DNA of 64,000 nt. Source: Lachnospiraceae bacterium (GTDB lineage: Bacteria; Bacillota; Clostridia; Lachnospirales; Lachnospiraceae). Shown in pieces: positions 1 to 8,731 of this stretch (the first letter of the stretch is position 1; each line of letters begins with the position of its first letter). The position numbers were made by a program, and so were the translations under genes. A model generated the notes under the pieces. That model did no database searches. It saw only the letters and a program-made list of their open reading frames with translations, and was not told the origin of the DNA. The stretch spans positions 1-64,000 of the forward strand of contig JAGBLN010000013.1 in the NCBI GenBank assembly GCA_017635395.1, in the 5' to 3' direction.

Positions 1-339
1 CTTCTTGTCAAGTTCAAGACCGCACTGCTCCGCTGCCCCGGCAGCTATTTCTTTGGATGAAACGGAGCCGAAGGTCTTTCCGCCTTCACCTGTCTTAATC
101 TTTAATGTTACTTCTTTTTTCGCGATCTCATCTGCAAGGCGATGAGCCTCCTCAAGGTTTTCCTTTGCAACCTTTTCATCATTTGCATTCTTTAATTTAA
201 GGTTATTGAGATTAGCGGCATTAGCTTCCACGCCCTTCTTTTTGGATATAAGGAAGTTCCTTGCATATCCGTCACTTACATCCACTACATCTCCCTTTTT
301 CCCGAGACTCTTTACATCTTCCGTTAAGATAACTTTCAT
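1..339 (-). CDS. rplI: 50S ribosomal protein L9, C-terminus cut by window edge
   Basis: Structural protein of the large ribosomal subunit. The frame starts MKVILTEDVKSLGKKGDVVDV and continues with a typical YARNFLISKK segment, matching the N-terminal beta domain of L9; the long connecting helix (NANDEKVAKENLEEAHRLADE) and the start of the C-terminal domain follow. 113 codons are visible and the frame is open at position 1, so the last few dozen residues lie outside. Its ATG overlaps the gdpP stop by one base (TGATG), so it is translationally coupled to gdpP. The gdpP-rplI pair is a conserved Firmicute arrangement. Confidence 0.96.
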   Translation of the reverse strand, partial: MKVILTEDVKSLGKKGDVVDVSDGYARNFLISKKKGVEANAANLNNLKLKNANDEKVAKENLEEAHRLADEIAKKEVTLKIKTGEGGKTFGSVSSKEIAAGAAEQCGLELDKK

Positions 340-2387
340 CAGATTGAACCCTCCTGTATCATAATATCTAATGTTTTCTTTACTTCAGCAACCGCATCGT
401 CCATCGACATGTTTTCAAGCTGTGCACCGGCTATGGTCATATGACCTCCGCCACCAAGCCTCTCCATTATAAGCTGGACATTTACCTCATCAATGGATCT
501 TGCGGATATATATATCTTGTCCTGGTAGTCTGTCATAACAAAGCTTGCCTTTATTCCGCTTATGTTTAGAAGCTCGTTTGCAGACTGGGCCGCAACAACG
601 GTAGGACTCTTTATGCCGTCACTGGGACAGGTTGATATGGCATAGTATTTCTTGTATACCTCCACATTACCGTTTGCTTCAGCCTTTGCCCTGTAATCCA
701 CGGGATCATCGCGGAAAAGCTTTCTTACTAAGGTAACATCTGCACCGCCTCGTCTTAAATATGCCGCAGCCTCAAAAGTCCTTACGCCGGTCTTTGCGGT
801 AAAGTTCTGAGTATCCATCACAAGTCCGCTGTAAAGACAGTCTGCAACCACGCCCTTGAATTTAACGCCGTCATGGATATACTGAAGTATCTCTGCAACC
901 ATCTCACAGGCACTGGATGCATAAGGCTCTATGTACGCCAGTGTGGCATTTTCAATGGACTCGGTTCCCTGCCTGTGGTGATCCAGCACGATTATTGAAC
1001 TGCATTTTTTCAAAAGCTCAGGACATTCAGTAATGCTTGGCTTATTTACGTCAACAACAACGAGTACCGCATTTTCACCCGCCAGGTCTAAGGCTTTCTG
1101 CCCTGTTATTATGGTATTGTCTTCATAGCCTGGATCATTTTTATACAGATCAACGAGAGGCTGTAATGAAGGCGTAACCGAATCAAGCACGATATGGCAT
1201 TCTTTTTTCAGGTTTACGCAGGCACACTTTATTCCCACAGTTGCTCCAAAGCTGTCCGCATCACCGTTACGGTGTCCCATAACAAAGACCTTGTCCCTTG
1301 CGGATATGATTTCTTCCATAGCCTGTGCCTTGACCCTGGCCTTAACCCTGGTCATGCTTTCCTTCTGCTGGCTCTTTCCGCCGTAATAGCTGATGCCCTT
1401 GCGGTTCTTCACTATAGCCTGGTCGCCGCCGCGTCCAAGAGCAAGGTCGATTGCATTTCTTGCAAACTCACAGTTCTGTGCATAGGTCAGACCGTCTACG
1501 CCCACGCCTATACTTAAGGTTACCGGGCTTGCAGAGTTACCGCTGGTCTTCTTGACGTCCTCAAGCACCTGGAACCTTTCATTCTCAAGGATCTTGAGTG
1601 CGCTTTTCCTAAAAATAACAAGGTACTTATCTTTTTCAGTTTTCCTGACTATTCCGTCAAGGGCAGTGAAGCTCTTCTGTATTGCTGTATCTGTATAAAC
1701 AGCCAGCATGCTCCTTTTTTCCGGATCCTGGACATTCTCTATAGTCTCCTCATAGTTGTCAATGTACGCAAGCCCCACCGCAAGTGACTGGTCGTCTATT
1801 TCCTTTAACGCCATCTTAAGGGCAGTCCTGTCAAAAAGATAGACTGCAATAAGATAGCCATCGTAATCCCTTCCGTCCCTCATATCAGCTAAAAGCGCCA
1901 TGTCCTGCAGGCTGATGCGCTTCATCCTCGCCTGAAAATCCCTGTCCCCTATGATAACATCATGCTCAACGGTTCCGTCATCCTCCGGAAACTTATCCTT
2001 TGTAAGCTCAGGTATAATATTCGAAATAGATTTTTTATAGAATTTTTCATGGGATCCCATGGCTTCAAAAGCCCTGTTCATCCATATGACACGGCCGTTC
2101 TCATCCAGAAGCGCATGGGGCAGCTCAAGCTCTTTTAAAAGCTGCTTCTGGATCTGCCCATACTCCGTGGCAAAACTTATAAGTTCGGCTTCCAACGCAG
2201 GCCCGGAAAAAATCATCATGAGAATTATGGTCGTTAGATAAATGACAACAAACACCGTGAGCAGTATTCCGGCATCAGTATTTAGCATATATACAACCAC
2301 ATTTACAAGTGCCAGTGCTATTCCTAAAAGCAGCGGCATCTGAAGATATGTCTTTAGTTTACCTTTTGTTTTTACCTTTGTCGCCAT
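339..2387 (-). CDS. gdpP: GdpP/YybT-type cyclic-di-AMP phosphodiesterase
   Basis: 682-residue membrane protein predicted to hydrolyse c-di-AMP to pApA. Two transmembrane helices lie at about 15-35 and 40-60, then a PAS-like domain (about 75-185), a degenerate GGDEF domain (about 190-345; no intact GGDEF motif), and a DHH-DHHA1 catalytic unit. Visible DHH motifs are GHRNGDADSFG, VVVDVNKP, VLDHHRQG and the C-terminal GGGGHMTIAGAQ. This order and length are those of GdpP. It is cotranscribed with rplI. The ATG at 2387 has no Shine-Dalgarno sequence and sits about 8 bases after a good -10 box, so the message may be leaderless; a start at Met17 is the alternative but would remove the Lys-rich N-terminus before the first helix. 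Confidence 0.95.
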   Translation of the reverse strand: MATKVKTKGKLKTYLQMPLLLGIALALVNVVVYMLNTDAGILLTVFVVIYLTTIILMMIFSGPALEAELISFATEYGQIQKQLLKELELPHALLDENGRVIWMNRAFEAMGSHEKFYKKSISNIIPELTKDKFPEDDGTVEHDVIIGDRDFQARMKRISLQDMALLADMRDGRDYDGYLIAVYLFDRTALKMALKEIDDQSLAVGLAYIDNYEETIENVQDPEKRSMLAVYTDTAIQKSFTALDGIVRKTEKDKYLVIFRKSALKILENERFQVLEDVKKTSGNSASPVTLSIGVGVDGLTYAQNCEFARNAIDLALGRGGDQAIVKNRKGISYYGGKSQQKESMTRVKARVKAQAMEEIISARDKVFVMGHRNGDADSFGATVGIKCACVNLKKECHIVLDSVTPSLQPLVDLYKNDPGYEDNTIITGQKALDLAGENAVLVVVDVNKPSITECPELLKKCSSIIVLDHHRQGTESIENATLAYIEPYASSACEMVAEILQYIHDGVKFKGVVADCLYSGLVMDTQNFTAKTGVRTFEAAAYLRRGGADVTLVRKLFRDDPVDYRAKAEANGNVEVYKKYYAISTCPSDGIKSPTVVAAQSANELLNISGIKASFVMTDYQDKIYISARSIDEVNVQLIMERLGGGGHMTIAGAQLENMSMDDAVAEVKKTLDIMIQEGSI

Positions 2388-2394
2388 AAGGTCT

Positions 2395-2423
2395 ATTTTA
2401 CTAAATTTCTGCTATATTCTCAA
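2395..2423 (-). promoter_or_regulatory. Sigma-A promoter of gdpP, possibly giving a leaderless mRNA
   Basis: On the minus strand TTGAGA (2418-2423) is followed after exactly 17 bases by TAAAAT (2395-2400). A start of transcription 7 bases further falls at or next to the gdpP ATG (2385-2387). The rpsR terminator lies just upstream, so this begins a new transcription unit. Confidence 0.7.
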
Positions 2424-2449
2424 CTGTTTGTATAGATGAGAAAACTAAA

Positions 2450-2480
2450 ATCGCCACACTGTAAACAGTGTGGCGACAAT
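2450..2480 (-). terminator. Rho-independent terminator after rpsR
   Basis: Perfect 10-bp stem CGCCACACTG / CAGTGTGGCG (2452-2461 with 2466-2475) with a TAAA loop. On the minus strand the stem is followed by ATTTTAGTTTTC. It separates the rpsF-ssb-rpsR operon from gdpP. Confidence 0.85.
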
Positions 2481-2506
2481 CTCGTGAAAAACCTTTTGTA
2501 AAAATA

Positions 2507-2800
2507 TTACTCTGTTGTGTAGGGCATAAGAGCTATGTGACGAGCTCTCTTGATAGCTGTTGTCAGCTCTCTCTGATGCTTTGCACAACATCCTGTTACG
2601 CGTCTGGGAAGAATCTTGCCACGCTCTGAAACATACTTGCGAAGCTTGTTTGTATCCTTGTAGTCTATAACAACCTCGGGATTCTCCTTACCTTCCTTAT
2701 TTACTGCCTTGCCACAGAATACGCAAACCTTTCTGCGGCGATGAACTCCACCCGGACGACGCTTGGGTGCTGTTCCTCTGTCTTCTTTATTAAATGCCAT
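2507..2800 (-). CDS. rpsR: 30S ribosomal protein S18
   Basis: 97-residue small-subunit protein. The central [19 protein letters not shown] segment and the basic tail are characteristic of S18. Two cysteine pairs (CVFC near residue 26 and CC near residue 71) suggest the zinc-binding form. It is the last gene of the rpsF-ssb-rpsR operon, 40 bp after ssb, and is followed by a strong terminator. S18 binds 16S rRNA together with S6, encoded by the first gene of the operon. Confidence 0.97.
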   Translation of the reverse strand: MAFNKEDRGTAPKRRPGGVHRRRKVCVFCGKAVNKEGKENPEVVIDYKDTNKLRKYVSERGKILPRRVTGCCAKHQRELTTAIKRARHIALMPYTTE

Positions 2801-2840
2801 GATAAAGCCTCCTGTTCATGTACACCATTAAAAATTCAAC

Positions 2841-3293
2841 TCAGCTAAAGGGTATCTGATCGTCTATACCACCGGGAATATTCATGAAATCCTCATCACT
2901 ATCCGGTGCTGAAGGAGCTGAAGAACCGCCGCTAAAGCTGCTTCCGCCGCCATTAGCATTCTTGCTTTCAACAAACTCATGGTTTTCTACTACTACGTCA
3001 GTAGTATAAACCTTCTGTCCTTCCTTGTTGGTATAGCTTCCTGTCTGGATCCTCCCTGTAACTGCAATCTTAGTGCCCTTACGAAGATACTTTTCAACAA
3101 ACTCTCCAGTCTTACCAAATGCCACGCAACTGATAAAATCTGCTGTAGGCTGGTCGCCGTTTGAATTGTTCCTTGAAAATCCCCTGTCTACTGCGAGAGT
3201 ATATCTTGCTATAGCTCTGGACTCTCCATTGGACTGTGAATATGAAACGTTAGGATCCTTTGTCAGTCTTCCGATCAAAATAACTTTGTTCAT
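2841..3293 (-). CDS. ssb: Single-stranded DNA-binding protein
   Basis: 150 residues. The N-terminal OB fold (MNKVILIGRLTKDPNV; ISCVAFGKTGEFVEKYLRKG; GSYTNKEGQKVYTTDVVVE) spans residues 1-108. A Gly/Ser-rich linker follows and the acidic C-terminal tip DDQIPFS is the usual partner-binding peptide. It coats single-stranded DNA and recruits replication and repair proteins. It sits between rpsF and rpsR as in most Firmicutes. Confidence 0.97.
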   Translation of the reverse strand: MNKVILIGRLTKDPNVSYSQSNGESRAIARYTLAVDRGFSRNNSNGDQPTADFISCVAFGKTGEFVEKYLRKGTKIAVTGRIQTGSYTNKEGQKVYTTDVVVENHEFVESKNANGGGSSFSGGSSAPSAPDSDEDFMNIPGGIDDQIPFS

Positions 3294-3311
3294 AATAATA
3301 TCTTCCTTTCT

Positions 3312-3608
3312 TTATGCCTCGTCAAGTCTGACGCACAAGAAACGGAGAAGATCTTCACGAAGTCTGATCCTGTTCTCAAGCTCGACCGGTGTCTCGCTAT
3401 CCTCAGACTCGAATTGAATGAATGAGTAGTAAGCTTCCTTCTGCTTCTGAATCTCATAAGCAAGCTTCCTGGGTGCCTCATCTGTCTTGACTTCTGTAAC
3501 TGTGCCGCCAAATCTGGCAACATACTCCTTACACTTGTCAATGACAGCAGCCCTTTCCTCTTCTCCGAGCTTAGCGCTGACTACAACGGCTAATTCGTAC
3601 TTGTTCAT
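3312..3608 (-). CDS. rpsF: 30S ribosomal protein S6
   Basis: 98 residues from MNKYELAVVVSAKLGEEERA. The start at 3608 is chosen because a full AAAGGAGGT ribosome site lies 8 bases upstream; an in-frame ATG at 3680 lies upstream of this, over the predicted transcription start, and is not credible. The RNP-like ferredoxin fold sequence (GGTVTEVKTDEAPRKLAYEIQK, EAYYSFIQFE) fits S6. It is the first gene of the rpsF-ssb-rpsR operon and has its own promoter and a structured leader. Confidence 0.96.
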   Translation of the reverse strand: MNKYELAVVVSAKLGEEERAAVIDKCKEYVARFGGTVTEVKTDEAPRKLAYEIQKQKEAYYSFIQFESEDSETPVELENRIRLREDLLRFLCVRLDEA

Positions 3609-3643
3609 GCTGTCTTTACCTCCTTTTGGACTTATTGGCCTGC

Positions 3644-3661
3644 CCTTGCGGACAAGCAAGG
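3644..3661 (-). promoter_or_regulatory. Hairpin in the rpsF leader, candidate S6:S18 autoregulatory site
   Basis: In the 64-base leader the minus strand forms CCTTGC-TTGTCC-GCAAGG (6-bp stem), with CCG at the loop/stem boundary. Many bacterial rpsF leaders carry a hairpin with CCG that mimics the 16S rRNA site of the S6:S18 complex and represses the operon. The match here is by position and the CCG only; the conserved bulge was not verified. Confidence 0.45.
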
Positions 3662-3678
3662 ATATTTCACGGAGTTTC

Positions 3679-3707
3679 ATATTAACATTTTATCCGGTAA
3701 TATGCAA
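3679..3707 (-). promoter_or_regulatory. Promoter of rpsF-ssb-rpsR
   Basis: TTGCAT (3702-3707), 17-base spacer, TAATAT (3679-3684) on the minus strand. The predicted start is near 3672, 64 bases upstream of the rpsF ATG. Confidence 0.75.
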
Positions 3708-3740
3708 GTAGAAATTTTTGATCCATTCTGATAATCATTG

Positions 3741-4391
3741 TCAGAGTACCATCTCCAGCATGTCTTCACTTTTGAACCGATGGCCGTCCCAGACTTTTCG
3801 GCACTCATTCTTCGCTATCAGTGCCAGCTCCTTTATTGCTTCTTCCTTTAAGGTAAAGCTAAATAATGATTTTGAATCTGTATTCAGTATGAAGTTAAGA
3901 GTATAGCGTATAGTTTTGTCCCGGTCCTCATATCTGCCAAGGTCAAACTCCCCCTGCAGCATTATGGCCTTTATCTCAAAGACGCATTTTACCAGACGCT
4001 TATCATACGCCGGATGTATCAGTGCTCGCAGAGCCTGATACAGCAATATAAGCATTTCCTTTTCGTCATTATTTTCACGGGTGATATAATCCGAAACCTC
4101 TAAAAAATACATCCCGTAAAGCGATGCATCAAAGTCTTCCCTGAATTCCCCAAAATAATTTTTTACATTTGCTTCGGATATGGTATAGGCGTTCCTGCCT
4201 GCGTACAGCTTAAAATCCGCAAAAACAAAAAGATCGGTGCATGCCTGAAAGCGGTTCCCCTGCCTGCGTGCACCGTTTGCAAAGGCCGAAATCTTGCCGG
4301 TATTGCCGGTAAGGATCACGACCCGTCTGTCATATTCATTTACCGGTTCGCTCTTTAAGATTATCCCCGGTGCATTAAACAGTTCTGCCAT
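3741..4391 (-). CDS. recO: DNA repair protein RecO
   Basis: 216 residues. The N-terminal OB fold (GIILKSEPVNEYDRRVVILTGNTGKISAFANGARRQGN) is the RecO signature; a helical C-terminal domain follows. RecO anneals SSB-coated strands and helps RecR load RecA. The protein is slightly short for the family (usually about 240-260) and lacks an obvious C-terminal four-cysteine zinc motif. It starts 3 bp after era and is cotranscribed with it, the common era-recO order. Confidence 0.92.
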   Translation of the reverse strand: MAELFNAPGIILKSEPVNEYDRRVVILTGNTGKISAFANGARRQGNRFQACTDLFVFADFKLYAGRNAYTISEANVKNYFGEFREDFDASLYGMYFLEVSDYITRENNDEKEMLILLYQALRALIHPAYDKRLVKCVFEIKAIMLQGEFDLGRYEDRDKTIRYTLNFILNTDSKSLFSFTLKEEAIKELALIAKNECRKVWDGHRFKSEDMLEMVL

Positions 4392-4394
4392 TTA

Positions 4395-5315
4395 CTAATC
4401 GTTCTTAAAGTCATTCTTGTTATAGCCGAAATTTGCTACGAACAGGTCGCTGTCCCTCCAGTTTTCCTTTACCTTTACCCAGAGTTTCAGATTGACCTTC
4501 ATCTCCAGCAGCTTTTCGATCTCCAGCCTTGCCTGCGAGCCTATGGTCTTAAGCATAGCTCCGTTCTTACCTATTATGATGCCCTTGTGGGAACTCTTCT
4601 CGCAAATGATTGTAGCATCAATATCGCAGAGATTCTTGCCTTCACGCTTTTTCAGGCTGTCGATCACTACGGCAATTCCATGGGGTATTTCCTTATCTAA
4701 AAGCCGTAGCGTCTTTTCTCTTATAAGTTCAGAAACAATCTGCCGCATAGGCTGGTCTGTCAGCTCGTCCTCGTCATAGTAGTAGGGTCCCACCGGCAGA
4801 TATTCAAAAACACTCTTCATCAGGTCATCTAAGCCCTCGTTCTTAAGGGCTGACACCGGGATGATCTCATTAAAATCCAAAAGCTTCCTGTAAGCTTCTA
4901 TAACCTCTAACAGTACAGGCTTTTTCACTGTATCAATCTTATTGATGACAAGGAAAACAGGCAGCTTTAAATCCTTTATCTGACCTGCTATGTCCATATC
5001 CCTGTCATTGACCTGCTTGTCAGGTTCTATAAGCCATAACACTATGTCAGCTTCTCTGATGGAACGGTTTGCCGCTGCCATCATGTAGTCCCCAAGCTTA
5101 TTCTTTGCCTTATGAAGGCCGGGAGTATCCACAAAGATAACCTGTCCGTGCTCATCCGTATAAACGGTCTGGATACGGTTCCTTGTAGTCTGCGGCCTCG
5201 GCGATGTGATAGCTATCTTCTGGCCTATGAGATGATTCATAAGCGTGGACTTGCCCACATTGGGTCTTCCTATCAGCACCGCAAAACCTGATTTTTTTTC
5301 TGTATTATCAGCCAT
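4395..5315 (-). CDS. era: GTPase Era
   Basis: 306 residues. G1 GRPNVGKST, G2-region TSPRPQTTRNRI, G3 DTPG, G4 NKID, and a C-terminal KH domain (KGIIIGKNGAMLKTIGSQARLEIEKLL) that binds the 3' end of 16S rRNA. Era acts in 30S subunit maturation. It lies 18 bp downstream of the M16 peptidase gene and directly upstream of recO, probably in one operon. Confidence 0.97.
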   Translation of the reverse strand: MADNTEKKSGFAVLIGRPNVGKSTLMNHLIGQKIAITSPRPQTTRNRIQTVYTDEHGQVIFVDTPGLHKAKNKLGDYMMAAANRSIREADIVLWLIEPDKQVNDRDMDIAGQIKDLKLPVFLVINKIDTVKKPVLLEVIEAYRKLLDFNEIIPVSALKNEGLDDLMKSVFEYLPVGPYYYDEDELTDQPMRQIVSELIREKTLRLLDKEIPHGIAVVIDSLKKREGKNLCDIDATIICEKSSHKGIIIGKNGAMLKTIGSQARLEIEKLLEMKVNLKLWVKVKENWRDSDLFVANFGYNKNDFKND

Positions 5316-5333
5316 ATAACTCTCCTGACGCCA

Positions 5334-8255
5334 TCAATGGAACATTGCCTCTACACGGTCAAAGCAGTCTGCTGCATCTTTGATCTTGCCCTCATTTCCT
5401 ACAACGCATATAAGCGGGTCGGACATGACAGCCTTTACATATTTTGCAAGCCCCCTAATGTCTTCAGCATTCGCCGCAAGCACCATATCTCTTTCCTTCT
5501 GGAGCTGTTCCGCACTGATTCCAGCCAGCTCTGAATATCTTGACCTTACGGCACTGGCATATGGCGTAAGCGGAATATCCAGGTCGCTCATTGTTCCTAT
5601 GATGAATTTCGTCATCACGGCCTCGTCAGCCTCAAAGCCCTCCACAAAATCAGCAATGCCGTCAAATATCTCTATGGTCTCCTTGAGATTCGGATCCCTG
5701 TAGGAAACAAAGTAGCTCTCACCGGTCCTTCTGAAAGAGTTCATGCAGCCATAGGCTCCGCCCTTGACACGCACATTTGTCCAAAGGTATTCATAAGCCA
5801 GAATGGTATGAAGGATTCTTAATCTCGAATCATACGAAAGGCCAGCCGACTTATAACTTCCACCCTTGCAGACATACTGCACCTGGGCAGAATTGCTGAG
5901 TCCAAGATTTTCGCGCTTAAGCTCCACCTTTCCTCTTTCCTCCGTTATCTCGCCACTAGGAAGTGCTTCTGCTATAGGACCGATCAGTCCTTCAAGGGAC
6001 TTAAGCTCTTCCTTTGAACCGGTCACATCCAAGGTAAGCATGTCTTTTCTGTACGCAACAGAAAGAACCTCAGCCAGATTTTTCTTTATCTCTTCCCAGC
6101 ATTCGTCAAAATTCTTTTCCCAGTCTTCAAGGAGACGGTAAAATTCCATACCGCTCATCATGCCGTTCAGCTTTTCTGACTCAGAGATACAGTCCATAAT
6201 ATGGGAATAAGCAACAAGATGGCCCATGTAGCTCATGGTTCCCTGCATGGAAGACCTTACTTCCGCAATGATCTCCTTCACACGCTTAGGATCATCAATA
6301 ACAGAACCAAGCAGTACTTCCTTTATTAGTTCCGCTGCTTTTGCCGCATTTGTCCTGAGGCACCTTACAGACACGGTTGCGCTCATTACATAATCCGAGT
6401 TGTCCTCCCCTTTTATAAGGCTGTCTGTCAGGAATGACAGCCTGCCGGTATACTTATCGATTTCATATCCCAGCTGTTCGTAGGAATGAGCATTGGTATC
6501 TACGCCTTTAAGAACATTTGTAAGCAGACCCATATAAGGATAAAGTCTTATGGGCATCTTCTTAAGGTCAAAAAACATTGTAAAATACAGTATGCCGTTA
6601 GTATCTATCTCATGGAAAAGAGTCTTTATCCCGTCAACCTCGGTCCACTCATTTACAAGGGGCAGGATATTTTTCCTGATGTCGCTCCTCTTGAGTACCG
6701 GCAGGCACTTTAATGCTTCTTCCGTATCGGGAGTAGCCTGATAGTCCTTAAGAGCTTTTGTATCAGCTGCTATATTTTCCCTTTCCTCTTCAGTAAGCGT
6801 ATCCCTGTACGCTGCAAGCTTTTCCGCAAGCTCCGCTTCCTTCTTTGCCGTCATTCCTTTTTCAGGTTCCAGGCGAAGTACAGAACGGTGCTCATTGCTT
6901 ATCAGGTACTTCTCCACAAGCTTTTCAAAGTAGTCTGTATCGATCTTTTCCCTGAGGAATGCAAATGTATCAAGTTCCTCAACATGTATGAAAGGCAGGC
7001 TGTCATCATAAAGCCAGCTGTCCATACAGGTGAGACCAAGCAGCAGTCCCTTAGGATAATGAGCCGAATCAGCTTCCCTGTACTTGAATTCCTTTTTATT
7101 CAGGCATGCCAAAAGTGCATTTTTATCAAAGCCTTCCTTTACCACCCTTGCAAATTCTGCCTCTATTATCTCAACAAACTTATCCTCATCCGAAGGATCA
7201 GCATTCTTTGCCACTATGGAATAATAGGGCTGGCATATGCCGTTTTCAAAGCTGGATGTGATTTCCGTGCCGATGCCTGCATCAACAAGATTCTTCTTAA
7301 GCCTTGAACCCTCGGTAGTAAGCGCATAGTCTATCAGCTGGAAAGCAATATACAGCGCCCTGTCAGTGCTGCTCCCCAATACAACATTGTATGAAAGGTA
7401 TGTCGCCTTCTCCTCATTTTCATCTTCGGAAATAGGATAATGCTTAACGATATGCAACGGCTCCTTAAATGCTTCCTGTATGCCCGGATGAGAAGACAGT
7501 TCTATCCTTTCGTATTTGCTAAGGTATTCCTTATCAAGCCACTCAAGGCGTTCATTCCAGTCAGCATTTCCATAGAGATAAATGTATGAATTAACAGGAT
7601 GGTAATATGCCCCATGGAACTTGAGAAAATTCTCGTATGTAAGGTCAGGTATGAAATCGGGATCGCCGCCGCTCTCTACGCCATATGCCGTATCCGGGAA
7701 AAGCGAATTCATTATCTCCCTGGAAAGCACATCGTCAGGCGAAGAAAAGGCCCCCTTCATCTCATTATAAACTACGCCGTTAAGGGTAAGCTCAGAGTCT
7801 TTATCCTCCATTTCATAATGCCACCCCTCCTGGCGGAAGATTTTTTCCTCCGAGTAGATATTGGGATGGAGCACCGCATCCATATATACATGCATAAGGT
7901 TCTTGAAGTCCTGGTCATTGCAGGATGCCACCGGATATACGGTCTTATCCGGATAGGTCATGGCATTGAGGAAGGTATTAAGCGAGCCCTTTGCCAGCTC
8001 CACAAAAGGATCCTTTACAGGAAAAGCTTCCGAGCCGCAGAGCACTGAATGCTCCAGGATATGGGCTACGCCGGTTGAATCCTTAGGCGGTGTACGGAAA
8101 CCGATATAAAAGACCTTATTCTCCTCGTCATTATCAAGCAACGCTACCCTGGCACCGCTCTTTATATGCTCCATAAGATAGGCTTCACTCTTAAGATCCT
8201 CACTGTAGTGATGCTCTACCACATTGTATGCACTTAAATTTTCTTTTTTGAACAT
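5334..8255 (-). CDS. M16C zinc metallopeptidase, PreP/Cym1-like
   Basis: 973 residues, the usual size of the single-chain M16C presequence-protease type. The inverted zinc motif HILEH is at residues 65-69 and the distal zinc ligand lies in GVVYNEMKG. The C-terminal half repeats the fold without metal ligands (the M16C linker region lies near 500-540). The protein has no signal peptide and is likely cytoplasmic, degrading peptides. The ATG at 8255 has the site AAGGAGGCAAT. In Clostridia it is usually annotated as insulinase family protein; its physiological substrate is not known. Confidence 0.92.
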   Translation of the reverse strand: MFKKENLSAYNVVEHHYSEDLKSEAYLMEHIKSGARVALLDNDEENKVFYIGFRTPPKDSTGVAHILEHSVLCGSEAFPVKDPFVELAKGSLNTFLNAMTYPDKTVYPVASCNDQDFKNLMHVYMDAVLHPNIYSEEKIFRQEGWHYEMEDKDSELTLNGVVYNEMKGAFSSPDDVLSREIMNSLFPDTAYGVESGGDPDFIPDLTYENFLKFHGAYYHPVNSYIYLYGNADWNERLEWLDKEYLSKYERIELSSHPGIQEAFKEPLHIVKHYPISEDENEEKATYLSYNVVLGSSTDRALYIAFQLIDYALTTEGSRLKKNLVDAGIGTEITSSFENGICQPYYSIVAKNADPSDEDKFVEIIEAEFARVVKEGFDKNALLACLNKKEFKYREADSAHYPKGLLLGLTCMDSWLYDDSLPFIHVEELDTFAFLREKIDTDYFEKLVEKYLISNEHRSVLRLEPEKGMTAKKEAELAEKLAAYRDTLTEEERENIAADTKALKDYQATPDTEEALKCLPVLKRSDIRKNILPLVNEWTEVDGIKTLFHEIDTNGILYFTMFFDLKKMPIRLYPYMGLLTNVLKGVDTNAHSYEQLGYEIDKYTGRLSFLTDSLIKGEDNSDYVMSATVSVRCLRTNAAKAAELIKEVLLGSVIDDPKRVKEIIAEVRSSMQGTMSYMGHLVAYSHIMDCISESEKLNGMMSGMEFYRLLEDWEKNFDECWEEIKKNLAEVLSVAYRKDMLTLDVTGSKEELKSLEGLIGPIAEALPSGEITEERGKVELKRENLGLSNSAQVQYVCKGGSYKSAGLSYDSRLRILHTILAYEYLWTNVRVKGGAYGCMNSFRRTGESYFVSYRDPNLKETIEIFDGIADFVEGFEADEAVMTKFIIGTMSDLDIPLTPYASAVRSRYSELAGISAEQLQKERDMVLAANAEDIRGLAKYVKAVMSDPLICVVGNEGKIKDAADCFDRVEAMFH

Positions 8256-8338
8256 ATTGCCTCCTTAATACTTTGCATTCTCAGCCCTGTAGCTCCGCCA
8301 CCGATAGTTCTGCCGTCGGCGGGGAACGGCTTAGAAGC

Positions 8339-8731
8339 TTACAACTTAAATCCCATCAATGCTAAATTCGAAAATGCTATCTCCTGGACCACGAGTCCCT
8401 CTTTGGTTGGTTCATCCAATTCTGTAATCTCGTTTATCCGAAAGTCCTTAGTCTTATATCCATCACCGTCAGGGACACAACACCTTATCTTTATTTTGAG
8501 ATTCTCGTAGATGCGGTAATTCTTGTCATCCTTGTTCATGCGGAGGATGTGGTCACCGATCATCATGTCAGGATCTGCATAAGGAAGGATAAGCCTGTCC
8601 ACAATGGTCTGGAACTTAAAAGGAGCTCTTTCTGCAGACATGATTTCTGAGTAAGTGTACCTTGCGCCAATCATGGTCTTGGAAAATTCCTGCAAGATGT
8701 ATTTATAGTCGTTTTCGCCGAACTCCATCAT
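8339..8731 (-). CDS. Hypothetical protein coupled to a sigma-like gene
   Basis: 130 residues, no family recognised. It is acidic with a regular alternation of beta-like segments (ILRMNKDDKNYRIYENLKIKIRCCV) and ends in FSNLALMGFKL. There is no signal peptide or membrane segment. Its ATG overlaps the stop of the upstream sigma-70-like gene by 4 bases (ATGA), so the two are translationally coupled and probably act together, for example as a partner or regulator of the sigma-like protein. That role is inference only. Confidence 0.7.
   Translation of the reverse strand: MMEFGENDYKYILQEFSKTMIGARYTYSEIMSAERAPFKFQTIVDRLILPYADPDMMIGDHILRMNKDDKNYRIYENLKIKIRCCVPDGDGYKTKDFRINEITELDEPTKEGLVVQEIAFSNLALMGFKL

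Noticed and set aside
8285..8325. GC-rich hairpin between the M16 peptidase gene and the upstream gene
   Set aside because: The stem is imperfect and no T-run follows, so a terminator cannot be claimed.
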